From positions 4,278,001-4,342,000 of the forward strand of contig JAQSEB010000001.1 of assembly GCA_030063045.1 (NCBI GenBank): a stretch of 64,000 nucleotides of DNA. Direction: 5' to 3'. This DNA comes from Pratylenchus scribneri (taxonomy: Eukaryota; Nematoda; Chromadorea; Rhabditida; Pratylenchidae). How positions within the stretch are numbered: position 1 is the stretch's first letter; the number at the start of each line of letters is the position of its first letter. The notes beneath the pieces are model-generated. The model was given only the letters and a program-made list of their open reading frames with translations. It was not told the origin of the DNA and did not search any database. The position numbers and the translations under genes were made by a program. Of this stretch, positions 59,801 to 64,000 are shown in pieces.

Positions 59801-62800
59801 AAAACGGAGATGTTCCCTTCAAGGTCAAAAATTTTTTTAATCACTAAAATGTTACATAGAATGAATAAAACTTCATAAAAATAAGCACTAAGCCCACAAA
59901 AAATTACTCCTATGAAGGTATTCTCGAACTCAGGACCTAAATTTTTCAAAAATTGATGGTTTTCTAGCTGAGTCGTCAAAATTTTCAAAAAATTTTGTGC
60001 TTAAATTTACAAAAATATTTGCACAGGAGGATATTAAATTTCCACCGCATGACTCGCCGGCTCGTTATCAAACAATGGTTGGGCAGCTGAAAAAGCATGT
60101 GAACCGTGCGGACAAGAATAAACGCTTTTTGCTGGTTCGTTCCATTGACCATTTATCGGTGAGTTTTTTAAAAAATATTTAAATCTTGTAAAAAAATGAA
60201 TTTTAATTACCGTAAAACTTCTATTAGAAGCCCCGGGGCTTATAAATTTCAGAGACTCTCCAGAGGGGGCTTCAAATAGAGCAGGGGCTTCAAATAGAGC
60301 GGGGGCTTATAAATTTCAGAGAGGAAAAATTGATGAAAAATAAAATTTTTCAATAAAATTTGCAACAAATCAGAACAAGTTTTTACAGTCCAAAACATAT
60401 TTTTACAACATTTTTTTTAAAATTTGCAACATTTTTTTTCAAAACATGTTTTTGAAGATGTTTTCGACGATTCCAAACATGTTTTTTAGATGTTTTTACG
60501 ATTCCAAACAAGTTTTCGGCGATTCCAAACATGTTTTTCGACTATAAACATTTTTGCAAACATGTTTTTGGAATTCACAACATGTTTTTTCTCCAAAAAA
60601 CATTTTTTTTGGAATTCACAACATGTTCGAACATTTTTTTGGAATACACAAGATGTTTTTTTCTCCTAAAAACATTTTTGCGAACATTTTTTTGGAATAC
60701 ACAAAATGTTTTTTTCTCCTAAAAACATTTTTGCGAACATGTTTTTGGAATTCACAACATGTTTTTTTCTCCTAAAAACATTTTTGCGAACATGTTTTTG
60801 GAATTCACAACATGTTTTTTTCTCCTAAAAACATTTTGCGAACATGTTTTTGGAATTCACAACATGTTTTTTTCTCCTAAAAACATTTTTGCGAACATGT
60901 TTTTGGAATTCACAACATGTTTTTTCTACTGAAAACATTTTTGCGAACATGTTTTTGGAATTCACAACATGTTTTTTTCTCCTAAAAACATTTTGCGAAC
61001 ATGTTTTTGGAATTCACAACATGTTTTTTTCTCCTAAAAACATTTTTGCGAACATGTTTTTGGAATTCACAACATGTTTTTTTCTCCTAAAAACATTTTT
61101 GCGAACATGTTTTTGGAATTCACAACATGTTTTTTTCTCCTAAAAACATTTTGCGAACATGTTTTTGGAATTCACAACATGTTTTTTTCTCCTAAAAACA
61201 TTTTTGCGAACATGTTTTTGGAATTCACAACATGTTTTTTCTCCTAAAAACATTTTGCGAACATGTTTTTGGAATTCACAAAATGTTTTTTTCTCCTAAA
61301 AACATTTTTGCGAACATGTTTTTGGAATTCACAACATGTTTTTTTCTCCTAAAAACATTTTTGCGAACATGTTTTTGGAATTCACAACATGTTTTTTTCT
61401 CCTAAAAACATTTTTGCGAACATGTTTTTGGAATTCACAACATGTTTTTTTCTCCTAAAAACATTTTGCGAACATGTTTTTGGAATTCACAACATGTTTT
61501 TTTCTCCTAAAAACATTTTTGCGAACATGTTTTTGGAATTCACAACATGTTTTTTTCTCCTAAAAACATTTTGCGAACATGTTTTTGGAATTCACAACAT
61601 GTTTTTTTCTCCTAAAAACATTTTGCGAACATGTTTTTGGAATTCACAACATGTTTTTTTCTCCTAAAAACATTTTTGCGAACATGTTTTTGGAATTCAC
61701 AACATGTTTTTTCTACTGAAAACATATTTTTATCCTTTAAAACATGTTTGTCGATACAAAAAATAAAATTAGAAAAAAATTTTTTGGGGGGGGGGGCTTC
61801 AAATAGAGCGGGGGCTTATAATTTTCAGAGACCCTCTAGAGGGGTCTTCTAATAGAGCGGGGGCTTCAAATAGAGCGGGGGCTTCTAATAGAAGTTTTAC
61901 GGTAATCAAAAATATAATTTAATTAATTTTGCAGCATTATTTCCACACAATTGTGACCAGTGATTTGTTGCCGAATAAATATGGATTGGAATATTTGGAG
62001 GCAAAAATGGAAAATTATATGAATAAGCCCAACTCCGATCCAATCGAACAAACCAACAATAAATTGCTTCAATACTTTTCCGGTAACATTTTATTTATTA
62101 TTTTAATTTATTTGCTTATTAAGACATACATCCACGCCTCAAAAAATGGTCAGAGACGGAGAATGTTGGCAGCAAGGAAATTCTCAAAAAGTTATATGAG
62201 GTTTATTTATTCGGATTCGGACAAAATTAATTAAATTATTTTTAATTTTGTTTAGGAATTGAACAATCAATTCCAAAAGGAACCGCATTCTCGTTGCATG
62301 ATTTTTGTGGCCACTCGAAATTGCGCCCAAAAACTGGCAGAACATTTGAATCAAACGGAGGATTTGCCAATGTTTTATCAGAAAAATGTAATTTTTTAAT
62401 ATAAATTTAAAAAAAATTAATTTTTATTTAGAATGTCGGCTTTATGGTCAGCTCAAATCAAAGTGGCGCGATGGGTGGCCAGTCTAGCCAGGAACAGCAG
62501 CGAATGCGTCAGGACTTCAATTCGGGCAAAATCAAAGTTTTGGTGGTGACTTCGGTGGCGGAAGAGGGTTTGGATATTGCCGCCTGCAATTTGATCATCA
62601 AATAGTTAGTTATGGAGGGTCACAGTTCGGTTGGGTACCTCACTTTTGGAAAAATTGTAAAATGTATACATTTTATGGGTTTTTGAGTTCAGGGAACCCG
62701 AATTTGGCATTCCCTTTTTAATTCTGATCACTTAAAATTTGGTTTAAATCTATCGTCGGAATAAATTTTCAAACCAGTTTTTGAACCATTCGGACTCGGA

Positions 62801-64000
62801 ATGATTGATCAGAATTAGAAACGAATAGCAAAGTTTGATTCTCTGACTTCAAATATCCATAATAAACTATGCATTTTAGTACAAAAATAAATAAATTTTT
62901 AACCTAAAGTATTGGGGTTTGGGGTAACAACCGAACTATAATCCTTTCGGGTTTTAATTGAATAAATTTAAAAATAAATATAATTCCATTTAAGCAACAA
63001 TATTGGCTCGGAGCGTACAATGATTCAGCGAAGAGGTCACAATATGCAAAATTAAACCAATTTTAATTTGTTTTAATTTTAGGTCGTGCTCGTCAAAAGA
63101 ACAGCCGCAGTGTTTTGCTCGCATTGGACAGCAACATTGAACAGGCGGAATTCAACAATATTCGAAAGGAAGCAATGGTTGCATAAATTGAATTTAAAAT
63201 TAAACCAATTTTATTTTAAGATGATGGCCTGCATCCAAAATTTGCAAGAAACCAACGATACTCTGCTGAAAAATGAAATTGAAGAGAATCGGCAGAAATT
63301 GAAGGGACAACAGGAGGAGGCGGAACGACGCGAAAATGAAAAGCGAGAACGCCTCCGCGGACGACGGTAAGTGTTTTTAATTTTTTCCAACAAAATGTGG
63401 AGAGATTAATTGATTCTCACTATTAAATTTGTGGTAACCTTGGCGCGTTTAACACCCTTTTACTCGAAAAAATCTATAAAAATGCCTAAAAGTGCATAAT
63501 GATCAAAAAAATATTAGTCCCTTTGGGTCGAAACTTCTCTAAAAAAATTTTTTGAATTGACAGTACCCTAGGCTGGAAATCTACATAGACCTAAAAAATA
63601 TTATTCTCGAAAAAATTAAATTAATTCTCTTGAGCAAATTCGACCTGTGTAAATTTTACAAAAAAGGTTCAATCCTTTGGATTGAAAATTTTCGAAAATC
63701 CTCGTCTGGAAGCCTACTTACATCTATGATTAAAATAAACTATCATCATTTACTCTAATTCTTTTATTTGATTGTTGTATTTTTAAGCTATAAACTTTGC
63801 TGCCGTTCATGTGGATCAACGATTTGCGAGAGCACTCATATTCGTTCCGTGGCCGATTCAATTCACATTGTCGTGGATCCGGAAGTGTGGAAACGTTCAA
63901 CATTCCACTACATAAACAATCCAACGGTTAATTTTATTTAATTTAAATTTAATTATCGATTAAATTGTAGAAAGACCATCTCACAACGAAAATTGCCCGC
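56839..64000 (+). CDS. RIG-I-like / Dicer-related helicase (DRH family), 3' end outside window
   Basis: Twenty-three exons: 56839-56869, 56920-57108, 57154-57351, 57396-57623, 57671-57750, 57802-57895, 57936-58088, 58135-58188, 58232-58365, 58413-58615, 59078-59184, 59232-59450, 59493-59620, 60027-60158, 61935-62082, 62124-62200, 62256-62387, 62432-62604, 62995-63035, 63083-63177, 63221-63366, 63788-63926 and 63971 onward, giving 977 aa so far. Marks: an N-terminal helical region of about 330 aa; Walker A APTGSGKT (358-365); LVPTVPLVDQQ; DECHHC (478-483); GLTASMG; VTSVAEEGLDIA; motif VI QRRGRAR (838-844); a charged helix; and the start of the RLR C-terminal domain with CCRSCGSTIC and VVDPEVW. 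Such helicases sense double-stranded RNA and act in antiviral RNAi and small-RNA pathways. Introns 62605-62994 and 63367-63787 hold nothing I recognise. Confidence 0.93.
58730..58900. repeat. Short tandem repeat in helicase intron
   Basis: Six to seven imperfect copies of a GAAATTTTTGAAAATTTTCG-type unit (with ACCTGAAATTTTT variants) in the 462 bp intron 58616-59077. Confidence 0.75.
59755..59990 (-). repeat. tRNA-derived (SINE-like) pieces in helicase intron
   Basis: In intron 59621-60026. GGGTTCGAACCC (59772-59783) followed by TTGACCTAAATTTTTCAAAA corresponds, inverted, to the box B region and flank of the STAT-intron element. A more decayed direct repeat (TTCTCGAACTCAGGACC, then TAAATTTTTCAAAA) follows at about 59920-59955. 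Confidence 0.55.
60208..61904. mobile_element. Large CCGTA MITE-like element with TA target site, copy 5
   Basis: The 1.7 kb element occupies almost all of helicase intron 60159-61934. Flanked by TA, it begins CCGTAAAACTTCTATTAGAA and ends with the exact inverse TTCTAATAGAAGTTTTACGG. Blocks of GGGGCTTCAAATAGAGC lie inside both ends. The centre is a 53 bp minisatellite. It is the longest member of the CCGTA family here, and its length comes from the minisatellite. Confidence 0.85.
60540..61740. repeat. 53 bp minisatellite inside the large MITE
   Basis: About 22 copies of a unit built from GAACATGTTTTTGGAATTCA, CAACATGTTTTTTTCTCC and TAAAAACATTTTTGC. The copies are most degenerate at the edges, as expected for arrays that homogenise from the centre. 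Confidence 0.92.

Noticed and set aside
60531..61852. Long open frames repeating FLEFTTCFFLLKTF-like peptide, possible repeat protein
   Set aside because: They are translations of the 53 bp minisatellite inside a MITE within an intron; the frame changes with every 52 bp variant.

Overview
This window is nuclear DNA from a nematode. It is AT-rich. Its genes have many small exons separated by mostly 40-60 bp introns, and several family members have nematode character: two DEG-3-like acetylcholine receptor subunits, a STA-type STAT and a Dicer-related (RIG-I-like) helicase. Several introns use GC-AG splice sites, a habit reported as frequent in cyst nematodes. A plant-parasitic tylenchid is therefore my best guess, but it is an inference. 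Exon boundaries below were read by hand from splice signals, homology and reading-frame continuity. Every complete gene model closes to a multiple of three.

Layout, left to right. A tRNA-dihydrouridine synthase (minus, 215-2686) sits head to head with a prolyl oligopeptidase (plus, 2962-6975). Two DEG-3-group cys-loop receptor genes follow in tandem on the minus strand (7607-14217 and 14929-19799), in an arrangement that recalls the des-2/deg-3 pair of C. elegans. A 4.3 kb gene-free stretch holds a hAT-type MITE. A gamma-tubulin-complex (GCP) family gene is on the minus strand (24078-27647).

Next comes a direct tandem duplication of about 9.55 kb (27892-37442 and 37443-46999). Each copy carries a complete U1-70K gene and a complete STAT gene. 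Read by eye, the copies differ only by a 6 bp in-frame GCC expansion in the STAT gene, so the event is either very recent or an assembly artefact. The duplication broke inside the last exon of the next gene, leaving a 155 bp 3' fragment at the junction.

Two paralogous minus-strand genes (46845-50496 and 52254-55189) encode secreted, modular, alpha-helical proteins of a family I do not recognise. In them one exon corresponds to one module, linkers are Pro/Thr-rich, and one paralogue ends in a thrombospondin-1-like cysteine domain. This is the best candidate here for an undescribed system. The right end holds a RIG-I/DRH-like helicase (plus, from 56839) that runs off the window.

Non-coding sequence is full of small non-autonomous elements. 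They include a TA-flanked CCGTA-terminated MITE family, a hAT MITE with an 8 bp target duplication, other inverted-repeat elements, tRNA-derived SINE-like pieces, and AT-rich minisatellites with 26, 29 and 53 bp units. Most lie inside introns of the genes above.
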